From NCBI RefSeq assembly GCF_009674535.1, contig NZ_WKJK01000009.1, positions 283,464 to 347,463 on the forward strand: a stretch of 64,000 bases of DNA, in the 5' to 3' direction. The notes under the pieces were generated by a model. That model was not told the origin of the DNA and did not search any database. It saw only the letters and a list, made by a program, of their open reading frames with translations. Below are positions 1 to 7,752 of the stretch, piece after piece (position 1 is the first letter of the stretch; each line of letters starts with the position of its first letter). Source of the stretch: Duganella guangzhouensis. GTDB taxonomy: Bacteria > Pseudomonadota > Gammaproteobacteria > Burkholderiales > Burkholderiaceae_D. Position numbers and translations under genes: made by a program.

Positions 1-1281
1 GCGCCGCATCATGGCGCGTTCCTTGCGGCTGGACGGGTCGTCGCGCCGGTCCAGCAAGTCCAGCGAGGTGACGATGGGGCTGAGCGGATTGCGCAGCTCA
101 TGGCCCAGCACCGCCAGGAATTCATCCTTGGCGCGGCCAGCCTGGCGCGCCTCGGCCAGCGCCGCCTGGTGGCTGGACAGCGCCTGATTCAGCGACGCCA
201 GCAATTGATCGCGTTCGCGCTCATGCTCGCTGCGCTGACGCTCGGCCTGCACCAGCTCCTTGCCGATGGCTTCGATTTCCGTGATCGACGACGGTGCCAG
301 CGTCAGCGGCGCACCCGAACCGAGCGCAGCGGCGCTGTGCTGCAGGGCGTTGATGGTGGACACCAGCCGCCGCGACAGCAGCGACGCCAGCACGATGCAC
401 ATCACCAGCGACACCAGAATGCCGGCGCCATACACACCCAGGCTTTGCAGCCCGGCCGAATACAGCTGCTCGGCCGGACGCCCCACCACCGCCGCCCAGC
501 CAAAGCGCGACAAGGTGGTGTAAGCGGTGGTCATCTCCTGGCCCTCGCTGGTGCGGGCACGGCCGACGCCTTCGGCGCCAGTCAGGCGCATCAGCTCCGT
601 CAGCGACGCGCTGGGTGGCAGGCCCACCGTGCCTTGCTGGTTCTGCGAACGCGCCACCACCGCGCGTCCGCTATCGCGGATGGTGGTGACAGCGCCGTGT
701 GGCACCTGCTGGCGTTCAACCAGACGCATCATGCGATCGGGCAGGATCACCGCCGTCAGGGTGTACAGCGCGCTGTCAGCGGTGGTCACCGCCACCCGCA
801 CCGGGAACGCCGCCCGGCCGCGACCACCGCGTGCGATACGCCCGGCCACCGGCTCGCGCGTGGCCAGCACCGCGCGCAAGCTGTCGGGATCGGCCACGCT
901 GGTGACCGGCGTGCCGTAAGCATCCATGGTGCGGAACAGTACCTTGCCGTCGCGGTCGGTGAGGATCACACCCAGCCAGTCCGGCTGCGACTGCGCCAAT
1001 GCGCTTGCTACGTTATAAAAACCACGCAGATCACCTTGTTGCAGCGATGGCGCGCGGCCCAGGCTGGCCAGGGTCGACACCACGCCATCCAGTTCGGCAT
1101 CGGCGGCGCTGCTGAGCGCGCGCGCCAGATCCAGCATCAGCCGCTCCTGTTCGCGCTGCTGAAACTCGCTGACGGTGTGGATGCTCCACGCCCCCAGCAA
1201 CGCCAGCGGCAGCAGGCCGATCGCGGTGAGCATGATGAGCAGGTAACGCAGAGAAAAGCTAAAACGGGGACGATAGGCCAT
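1..1281 (-). CDS. Membrane sensor histidine kinase, partial (cut by window start)
   Basis: The minus-strand frame is open from an ATG at 1281 to the window edge (427 codons), so only the N-terminal part is visible. It begins with MAYRPRF and a first hydrophobic segment at about residues 12-30. A periplasmic sensing region of roughly 220 residues follows, then a second membrane segment near residues 260-285 and a Gln/Glu-rich helical linker. A HisKA H-box HELRNPLSPI ends the visible part, with the phospho-accepting His at residue 394. The ATP-binding domain and any receiver domain lie outside the window. The layout is that of an extracytoplasmic sensor kinase (Cache-like input domain, inferred). 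The ligand cannot be told. It is divergent from the lipoprotein gene at 1370. Confidence 0.85.
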   Translation of the reverse strand, partial: MAYRPRFSFSLRYLLIMLTAIGLLPLALLGAWSIHTVSEFQQREQERLMLDLARALSSAADAELDGVVSTLASLGRAPSLQQGDLRGFYNVASALAQSQPDWLGVILTDRDGKVLFRTMDAYGTPVTSVADPDSLRAVLATREPVAGRIARGGRGRAAFPVRVAVTTADSALYTLTAVILPDRMMRLVERQQVPHGAVTTIRDSGRAVVARSQNQQGTVGLPPSASLTELMRLTGAEGVGRARTSEGQEMTTAYTTLSRFGWAAVVGRPAEQLYSAGLQSLGVYGAGILVSLVMCIVLASLLSRRLVSTINALQHSAAALGSGAPLTLAPSSITEIEAIGKELVQAERQRSEHERERDQLLASLNQALSSHQAALAEARQAGRAKDEFLAVLGHELRNPLSPIVTSLDLLDRRDDPSSRKERAMMRR

Positions 1282-1369
1282 AAGGAAGAAGATTGGCGGA
1301 AATTACACACATGCTTTTTTACCAATGATAACATTCAACAGTTAGTCAATATTATGAAAGGTAACACGC

Positions 1370-1633
1370 ATGAAAGCTTTTTCCGTAGCTCATTTCGTCT
1401 TCGCCAGCCTGATCGCCGTGGCGCTGAGCGGTTGTGCCAGCCCCGAACCGCAAGCCGACAATGCCGACGGCACCAAGGTCGCCGCCGCCACCAAATGCAA
1501 TCGCGTGGTTGACGCCCCGCTAGGCGCGCTGATGAAGAAGAGCTGCGCGCCATCCGAAGACAACAAGGTGGACACCCGCGAGTTCATGGACAACGTGCAA
1601 ACGCCGGGCGCCGTTCCACAAAGCGGCCGTTAA
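1370..1633 (+). CDS. Small lipoprotein, unknown function
   Basis: The gene encodes an 87-residue protein with a lipoprotein signal: a hydrophobic stretch and lipobox LSGC, lipidated Cys at about residue 22. The mature part is short and polar with two further Cys residues (in TKCN and KSCAP), which could form a disulfide. The start is supported by an AAAGG Shine-Dalgarno about 8 nt upstream. I do not recognise the family. It is followed by a hairpin at 1647-1674 and then the czc operon, so it is probably its own transcription unit. Confidence 0.7.
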   Translation: MKAFSVAHFVFASLIAVALSGCASPEPQADNADGTKVAAATKCNRVVDAPLGALMKKSCAPSEDNKVDTREFMDNVQTPGAVPQSGR

Positions 1634-1646
1634 TCAACGCCGCATG

Positions 1647-1674
1647 GAAACGCTCCCGCCACGCGGGGCGTTTC
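1647..1674 (+). terminator. Hairpin between lipoprotein gene and czcI
   Basis: GAAACGC pairs with GCGTTTC and an inner CCCGC with GCGGG, leaving a 3-nt loop and one bulged T. Only three T residues fall at its 3' side, within the stem, so it is a weak intrinsic terminator or a transcript-stabilising hairpin. It lies 14 nt after the lipoprotein stop codon. Confidence 0.5.
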
Positions 1675-1696
1675 TGTCGCATGCTATACTGCGCCG

Positions 1697-2050
1697 ATGT
1701 TACGTCGCTCCGTTCTCCTGCTGATTACCTTACTCGCGCTGCAGTTCAGCTGGAGCGTGCTGGCGGCGTATTGCATGCACGAGAGCGGCAGCGCGGCGCA
1801 GCATCTCGGTCATCATCCGGATAGCGACAACGGCCATTCAGTGGCGCAGCAGGACAGCTCGCCGGACGCCAAGAAAAGTTCGCCCCACACGCACTGCGCC
1901 TCCTGCGCCCACGGCACTTTGTCGATAGACAGCCTGGACGGCATCGCACCACCACACTTTGCCAATGCCGCACCGCTTGCCAGCGTGGCCATTCCCTCCT
2001 CCCGCTACACCGCACCGCCAGAACGCCCCCAGTGGCATAAAACCGCTTAA
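1697..2050 (+). CDS. czcI: CzcI-like periplasmic metal-responsive protein
   Basis: The protein has 117 residues with an N-terminal signal peptide (about 1-23, ending VLAA) and a His-rich mature part (HLGHH, HTHCASCAHG) suited to binding metal ions. It sits directly upstream of czcC, czcB and czcA, the place occupied by czcI in cobalt-zinc-cadmium resistance operons, where it is an exported accessory or regulatory protein. No Shine-Dalgarno is visible before the ATG. A TATACT hexamer at 1685-1690 would put transcription initiation very near the ATG, so the message may be leaderless (inference). The call rests on position, size and His content. Confidence 0.7.
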   Translation: MLRRSVLLLITLLALQFSWSVLAAYCMHESGSAAQHLGHHPDSDNGHSVAQQDSSPDAKKSSPHTHCASCAHGTLSIDSLDGIAPPHFANAAPLASVAIPSSRYTAPPERPQWHKTA

Positions 2051-2145
2051 GCCCGGCGGTTTCATCTCCCTACATTCGCGCCTGAACCAGGCCGCGTTGG
2101 CTATGCGCCGCCGGATTTCTTCGTCCCGTATTTTCGGAGTCATCC

Positions 2146-3378
2146 ATGCAATCCCGATTTTTCATCATGGGAGCGGCTGTGCTATTGGCGCAGTGCCTCC
2201 CCGTGCGCGCCAGCGCACAAACGCTGACGCTGGAGCAGGCCGTTGCCCGCACCCTGTCCACCAGCCCCGAACTGCGCGCCGCCGCGATTGACGTCGCCAT
2301 TGCCGATGGCGCGCGCGAGCAGGCTGGCCTACGCCCCAATCCCGAACTGTCGCTGCTGCGCGAAGGCATGAGCAGCGCCAACCGCACCGACACCATCCAG
2401 CTCAGCCAGCCACTGGAACTGGGCGGCAAGCGCAGCGCCCGCATCCAACTGGCCGAACAAGACCAGGCACTGGCCGAAGCCGACCTCGGCGTAGTGCGTG
2501 CCACACTGCGCGCCGAGGTCAGCGCCGCCTTCCTGCAAGCGCTGACCGCGCAGGAACATGTGGCGCTGGCGCGGCAATCGCTGCAACTGGCAAGCAAGGC
2601 CACCCATGCCGCCAGCCGCCGTGTCGCCGCCGGCAAGATCTCGCCGCTGGAACAGACCCGCTCCAGCGTGGCCGAAGCCGGCGCGCAGCTGGAACTATCG
2701 CAAGCCGAGGCCGACGCCGCGCAGGCCCGGCGCCGGCTGGCCGCGTTCTGGGGCAGCAGCGCGCCGCTGGACGATGCGCTGCAAGCACCGGACAGCGAAC
2801 CAGCCGCGCTGCCGCCACTGGCACAACTGCAGGCCAGCCTGGACACCTCGCCGCAACTGCGACGTGCCCGCCAGCAGATCACGCGCGAAGAAGCCCAACT
2901 GAATCTGACCAAAGCCGAACGCCACCCCGACCTGACGCTGACCGTCGGCAGCAAGAAAGACCAGCAGTCGACGCTGACGCAAACCGTGGTCGGCATCTCG
3001 GTGCCGCTGCCGCTGTTCAACCGCAACCAGGGCAATATGCTGTCCGCGCTGCGCCGGGTCGACAAGGCACGCACCGAAGCCGAACTGGCGCGCCTGCACA
3101 CCACGCAAGCCTTGGCCGACGCCTATCAGCGCGTCACACTGGCCGATCAGCAGATCGCCGTCATGCGCGCCGACATCCTGCCGGCCGCGCAAAGCGCCTT
3201 CGACGCCGCCGTCACCGGCTTCGAGCTGGGCAAGTTCGGCTTCATCGACGTGCTGGACGCCCAACGCACCCTGTTCCAGAGCCGCGCCCAATACCTGAGC
3301 GCCCTCTCCACCCGTCACCGCGCGCTGGCCGATCTGCAGCGCTATGTCGCATTACCAGGAACCCGCCATGAAGACTAA
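2146..3378 (+). CDS. czcC: CzcC, outer-membrane channel of RND metal efflux
   Basis: The 410-residue protein has a signal peptide (about 1-25, ending ASA) followed by TLTLEQAVARTLSTSPELRAA, the usual start of the TolC/CzcC outer-membrane efflux family. Long helical repeats rich in Ala, Gln and Glu follow in two halves, as in this trimeric channel. It would carry metal ions from CzcA/CzcB across the outer membrane. A GGAG Shine-Dalgarno precedes the ATG. The 3' end overlaps the czcB start by 11 nt, indicating translational coupling. Confidence 0.9.
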   Translation: MQSRFFIMGAAVLLAQCLPVRASAQTLTLEQAVARTLSTSPELRAAAIDVAIADGAREQAGLRPNPELSLLREGMSSANRTDTIQLSQPLELGGKRSARIQLAEQDQALAEADLGVVRATLRAEVSAAFLQALTAQEHVALARQSLQLASKATHAASRRVAAGKISPLEQTRSSVAEAGAQLELSQAEADAAQARRRLAAFWGSSAPLDDALQAPDSEPAALPPLAQLQASLDTSPQLRRARQQITREEAQLNLTKAERHPDLTLTVGSKKDQQSTLTQTVVGISVPLPLFNRNQGNMLSALRRVDKARTEAELARLHTTQALADAYQRVTLADQQIAVMRADILPAAQSAFDAAVTGFELGKFGFIDVLDAQRTLFQSRAQYLSALSTRHRALADLQRYVALPGTRHED

Positions 3379-4513
3379 AGTATCCGTGCTGATCGCGCTG
3401 ATCGGCCTCGCGCTCGCCGCCGCCATCCTGCTGTGGAAACCCGCCGCCGCGCCGGTTGACGCCGCCGCAGACCACGCCGAAGACGACGGCATCATCGCCA
3501 TGAGCCCGCAACAAATCCAGAGCGCCGGCATCGTTATCGCCAAAGCCGGTTCGGCCAGCATGGGCAATGTAATCCAGTTGCCGGGCGAAGTGCGCTTCAA
3601 CGACGACCTCACCGCCCACATCGTGCCGCGCATGCCCGGCGTGGCCGAGTCGGTATCGGCCGACCTTGGCCAGCGCGTCAAGAAAGGCCAAGTGCTGGCG
3701 GTAATTTCCAGCACCTTGCTGGCCGACCTGCGCAGCGCCTCGCTGGCAGCGCAAAAGAGGTTGACGCTGGCGCAGACCACCTATCAGCGCGAGCACAAAC
3801 TGTGGCAAGACAAAATCTCCGCCGAGCAGGATTATCTGCAAGCCCAGACCGCGCTGCGCGAGGCAGAAATTGAAGCCCAGACCACCCGCGCCAAGCTGGC
3901 CGCGCTGGGCGCCGCCGACAGCGACGGCCCGCTCAACCGCTACATACTGCGCGCGCCCTTCGATGGCGAAGTGGTGGAAAAACACATCGCGCTGGGCGAA
4001 GCGGTGAAGGAAGATGCCAACGTATTCCTGCTGTCCGACCTGTCCAGCGTCTGGATCGAACTGGCGGTGACGCCGCGCGACCTCGAAACCGTGCGCGTCG
4101 GCGCCAGCATGACCATCACCTCACCCGCCACCCACTCCACCGCCACCGGCAAGGTCAGCTACGTCGGCAACCTGCTGGGCGAGCAGACCCGCAGCGCCAA
4201 GGTGCGCGTGGTGATCGCCAATCCCGACCAGGCATGGCGGCCCGGCCTGTTCGTCAATGCCAGCATGACGCAGGGCGAACGCCAGGTGCCGGTCGCCGTC
4301 GCCGCCGAAGCGGTGCGCGAAGTCGAAGGCAAGAGCGTGGTCTACGTCCAGGTGGCGCAAGGCTTCCGCGCCCAACCGGTCAAAACCGGCAGCAGCGACG
4401 GCAAGCTGACCGAAATCGTCGACGGCCTCAGCGCCGGCACCGCCTACGCCGCCGCCGGCAGCTTCCTGCTCAAGGCCGAGCAAGGCAAAGACGGCGCCAG
4501 CCATGAACACTGA
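3368..4513 (+). CDS. czcB: CzcB, periplasmic adaptor of RND metal efflux
   Basis: The chosen start at 3368 (MKTKVSV) has AGGA about 9 nt upstream and gives 381 residues with an N-terminal membrane anchor at about 6-24. A start 24 nt further upstream has no such support. The chain shows the membrane-fusion-protein order: a lipoyl/barrel-sandwich half (HIVPRMPGVAESV), an alpha hairpin (about 110-180), then beta-barrel and membrane-proximal parts. It links the CzcA pump to CzcC. It overlaps czcC by 11 nt and lies 14 nt before czcA. The C-terminus has only a short His/Glu tail (ASHEH). Confidence 0.92.
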   Translation: MKTKVSVLIALIGLALAAAILLWKPAAAPVDAAADHAEDDGIIAMSPQQIQSAGIVIAKAGSASMGNVIQLPGEVRFNDDLTAHIVPRMPGVAESVSADLGQRVKKGQVLAVISSTLLADLRSASLAAQKRLTLAQTTYQREHKLWQDKISAEQDYLQAQTALREAEIEAQTTRAKLAALGAADSDGPLNRYILRAPFDGEVVEKHIALGEAVKEDANVFLLSDLSSVWIELAVTPRDLETVRVGASMTITSPATHSTATGKVSYVGNLLGEQTRSAKVRVVIANPDQAWRPGLFVNASMTQGERQVPVAVAAEAVREVEGKSVVYVQVAQGFRAQPVKTGSSDGKLTEIVDGLSAGTAYAAAGSFLLKAEQGKDGASHEH

Positions 4514-4527
4514 GCGAGGACACGACC

Positions 4528-7500
4528 ATGTTTGAACGCATTATCCGCAACGCCATCGAACACCGCTGGCTGGTCATGCTGGCCGTGCTGGCGATGGCCG
4601 CCATCGGCGTCTGGCAATACCAGAAGCTGCCGATCGACGCCGTACCCGACATCACCAACGTGCAGGTGCAAATCAACACCAGCGCCAATGGCTACTCGCC
4701 ACTGGAAATCGAACAGCGCGTCACCTACCCGATCGAAACCGTGATGGCCGGCCTGCCGCAGCTGGAGCAGACCCGTTCGCTGTCACGCTACGGCCTGTCG
4801 CAGGTGACGGTGATATTCAAGGACGGCACCGACATCTACTTCGCGCGCCAGCTGGTCAACCAGCGCATCCAGGAAGCGCAGCAAAACCTGCCGCCCGGAG
4901 TGGTGCCGGCCATGGGACCGATTTCCACCGGCCTCGGCGAAATCTATCTGTGGACGGTGGAGGCCGAGCCCGGCGCGAAGAAAGCCGACGGCACGCCGTA
5001 CACGCCAACCGATCTGCGTGAAATCCAGGACTGGATCGTCAAGCCACAGTTGCGCCAGGTGGCCGGAGTGACCGAAATCAACTCGATCGGCGGATACGCC
5101 AAGGAGTACCACATCACGCCCGATCCGCTCAAGCTCAGCTCCTACGGCCTCAGCCTGCGCGACGTGGTCAACGCCATTGACCGCAACAACAGCAACGTCG
5201 GCGCCGGCTACATCGAACGGCGCGGCGAGCAATTCCTGATCCGCGCGCCCGGCCAGGTGCGCGCGCTGGACGACATCCGCAACACCATCCTGCACAACGT
5301 CCAGGGCGTGCCGGTGCGCGTGCGCGACGTTGCCGAAGTGGCGCTCGGCCGCGAACTGCGTACCGGCGCCGCCACCGAAAACGGCCGCGAAGTAGTGCTG
5401 GGCACCGTGTTCATGCTGATCGGAGAGAACAGCCGCACCGTATCGCAGGCGGTGGCGCGGCGCATGGTCGACGTCAACCGCTCGCTGCCGGCCGGCGTCA
5501 AAGCGGTGCCAGTATACGACCGTACCGTGCTGGTCGACAAAGCCATCAACACTGTCCGCAACAATCTGCTGGAAGGCGCGTTGCTGGTGATCGCCGTGTT
5601 GTTCCTCTTCCTCGGCAACCTGCGCGCGGCCGTGATTACCGCGCTGGTGATCCCGCTGTCCATGCTGTTCACCTTTACCGGCATGGTGCAATACAAAATC
5701 AGCGCCAACCTGATGAGCCTGGGCGCGCTGGACTTCGGCATCATCATCGACGGCGCGGTGGTCATCGTTGAAAACTGCATCCGCCGGCTGGCCCACGCGC
5801 AGCAGCAAGTGCAACGCGAACTGACGCAACGCGAACGCTTTGACGAAGTCTACGCCGCCGCGCGCGAGGCGCGCCGGCCGCTGCTGTTCGGACAGTTGAT
5901 CATCATGGTGGTCTACCTGCCGATCTTCGCGCTGAGTGGTGTCGAAGGCAAGATGTTCCATCCGATGGCGTTTGCCGTGGTGGCTGCACTGTTGGGGGCG
6001 ATGATCTTGTCGATCACCTTCATTCCGGCCGCCGTCGCCCTGTTCATCGGCCGCCGCGTGGCGGAAAAGGAAAATCGCCTGATGACCATGGCGCGCGACG
6101 CCTACGCGCCGCTGCTGCGCAAAGTCATGACCAACGCCCAGCCGGTGCTGACCGGCGCCGTGGTCCTGATCGTACTGTGCGGCCTGCTGGCCACCCGCCT
6201 CGGCAGTGAATTCGTGCCCAGCCTGAACGAAGGCGACATCACCATCCAGGCGGTACGCATCCCCGGAACCAGCCTCAGCCAGTCGTTGGAAATGCAGCAG
6301 AAACTGGAAGCCGGGCTCAAAGCCAAGTTTCCCGAAATCGAGCGCATCTTCGCCCGCACCGGCACCGCCGAAATCGCCTCCGACCCGATGCCACCGAATA
6401 TCTCGGACGGCTACATCATGTTCAAACCGGAAGCCGACTGGCCGCGCCCACGCAAGAGCCGAGACGAACTGATCGCCGCCATTCGCCACGAAGCCGAACA
6501 ATACCCCGGCAACGCCTACGAATTCTCGCAACCGATCCAACTGCGCTTCAACGAACTGATCTCCGGCGTGCGCAGCGACGTCGCGGTCAAAATCTACGGC
6601 GACGACATGGACGTGCTGGCCGCCACCGGCCAACAGATCGCCAGCGTATTGCAACGCATTCCGGGCGCCAGCGAAGTCAAGGCCGAACAGACCGATGGCC
6701 TGCCGATGCTGACGGTCCAGATCGACCGCGAAAAAACCGCTCGTTACGGCCTCAACATCGCCGACGTGCAGGAAGCGCTGGCCATCGCCACCGGCGGAGG
6801 TGAAGCCGGTACCATGTTCGAAGGCGACCGCCGCTTCGCCATCCTGGTGCGGCTGCCGGAAAACCTGCGCAGCGATCCGGACGCACTACGCCGGCTGCCG
6901 ATCCCGTTGCCAGCGCAGACTGGCGCGGCCACCGCCTACATCCCGCTGGCCGAAGTAGCGACACTGACCTTCGCCCCCGGCCCCAACCAGATCAGCCGCG
7001 AAAACGGCAAGCGGCGGCTAGTGGTCAGCGCCAACGTCAGCGGCCGCGACCTCGGCAGCTTCGTCACCGAAGCCGAACAAGCCATCGCCGCCCAGGTAAA
7101 AGTCCCGACCGGCTACTGGACCACATGGGGCGGCACCTTCGAACAACTGCAATCGGCCACACGCCGGTTGCAGATCGTCGTACCGCTGGCGCTGGTTCTG
7201 GTGTTGACACTGCTATTCGTCATGTTCAACAACATCCGGGATGGCTTACTGGTATTCACCGGCATCCCATTCGCGCTAACCGGCGGCATCATCGCGCTGG
7301 CGCTACGCGGCATTCCCCTGTCAATCTCCGCAGCAATCGGCTTCATCGCCCTATGCGGTGTCGCAGTCCTGAACGGCCTGGTAATGATCAGCTCCATCCG
7401 CGCACTACGCGAGCAAGGCATGCCATTGAACGAAGCGATCAACACCGGCGCCCTCAGCCGACTACGACCTGTCTTGATGACCGCCCTGGTCGCCTCCCTC

Positions 7501-7686
7501 GGCTTCATCCCGATGGCCCTGGCCACCGGCACCGGCGCCGAAGTCCAGCGCCCGCTCGCCACCGTCGTCATCGGCGGCATACTATCCTCAACCGCCCTCA
7601 CCCTGCTGCTGCTACCGTTACTCTACAAAATGTCCACTTCGGGGTCAGACCCCGAAAGTGGACACGACCACGGCCGTAGTGCATAA
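4528..7686 (+). CDS. czcA: CzcA, heavy-metal RND efflux pump
   Basis: The 1052-residue protein is of normal length for heavy-metal-efflux RND pumps. It starts MFERIIRNAIEHRWLVML, then carries the HME signature region (QKLPIDAVPDITNVQVQ) and two large periplasmic loops. A membrane block in each half follows; the first includes GALDFGIIIDGAVVIVEN, with the acidic residues of the proton relay typical of the family. Substrate is probably Co/Zn/Cd (operon inference). The last 18 codons, from the Met after LLPLLYK to the stop, lie inside the first unit of a tandem palindromic repeat (7627-7741). The natural C-terminus has therefore been replaced by repeat-derived sequence ending HDHGRSA. The transmembrane core is intact, so the pump may still work. 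Confidence 0.95.
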   Translation: MFERIIRNAIEHRWLVMLAVLAMAAIGVWQYQKLPIDAVPDITNVQVQINTSANGYSPLEIEQRVTYPIETVMAGLPQLEQTRSLSRYGLSQVTVIFKDGTDIYFARQLVNQRIQEAQQNLPPGVVPAMGPISTGLGEIYLWTVEAEPGAKKADGTPYTPTDLREIQDWIVKPQLRQVAGVTEINSIGGYAKEYHITPDPLKLSSYGLSLRDVVNAIDRNNSNVGAGYIERRGEQFLIRAPGQVRALDDIRNTILHNVQGVPVRVRDVAEVALGRELRTGAATENGREVVLGTVFMLIGENSRTVSQAVARRMVDVNRSLPAGVKAVPVYDRTVLVDKAINTVRNNLLEGALLVIAVLFLFLGNLRAAVITALVIPLSMLFTFTGMVQYKISANLMSLGALDFGIIIDGAVVIVENCIRRLAHAQQQVQRELTQRERFDEVYAAAREARRPLLFGQLIIMVVYLPIFALSGVEGKMFHPMAFAVVAALLGAMILSITFIPAAVALFIGRRVAEKENRLMTMARDAYAPLLRKVMTNAQPVLTGAVVLIVLCGLLATRLGSEFVPSLNEGDITIQAVRIPGTSLSQSLEMQQKLEAGLKAKFPEIERIFARTGTAEIASDPMPPNISDGYIMFKPEADWPRPRKSRDELIAAIRHEAEQYPGNAYEFSQPIQLRFNELISGVRSDVAVKIYGDDMDVLAATGQQIASVLQRIPGASEVKAEQTDGLPMLTVQIDREKTARYGLNIADVQEALAIATGGGEAGTMFEGDRRFAILVRLPENLRSDPDALRRLPIPLPAQTGAATAYIPLAEVATLTFAPGPNQISRENGKRRLVVSANVSGRDLGSFVTEAEQAIAAQVKVPTGYWTTWGGTFEQLQSATRRLQIVVPLALVLVLTLLFVMFNNIRDGLLVFTGIPFALTGGIIALALRGIPLSISAAIGFIALCGVAVLNGLVMISSIRALREQGMPLNEAINTGALSRLRPVLMTALVASLGFIPMALATGTGAEVQRPLATVVIGGILSSTALTLLLLPLLYKMSTSGSDPESGHDHGRSA

Positions 7687-7741
7687 AAATGTCCACTTCG
7701 GTGCCTGACCCCGAAGTGGACACGGGCACGGCCGTAGCGCA
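7627..7741. repeat. Tandem pair of palindromic (REP-like) repeats overlapping the czcA 3' end
   Basis: Two direct units of 57 bp (7627-7683) and 56 bp (7686-7741) each begin AAAATGTCCACTTCGG and end with CACGGCCGTAGYGCA. Within each is a long palindrome: 7631-7664 has arms TGTCCACTT and AAGTGGACA with GGGGTC/GACCCC inside and one extra A in the right arm. 7690-7722 has 12-bp arms TGTCCACTTCGG and CCGAAGTGGACA. The second differs mainly in its loop and in single bases of the tail. The pair lies between convergent genes and could act as a transcript-end hairpin. No transposase is nearby. Confidence 0.85.
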
Positions 7742-7752
7742 GGTGTTTGGGC

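Noticed and set aside
4783..6654. Long minus-strand open frame of 623 codons opposite czcA
   Set aside because: It is antisense to a clearly conserved RND pump, and its translation is low-complexity (His/Asp/Gln-rich) as expected from the complementary strand of GC-rich coding DNA.
7627..7741. CRISPR array from two similar units
   Set aside because: There are only two units, with 2 bp between them, no unique spacers and no cas genes; palindromic REP-like repeats fit better.
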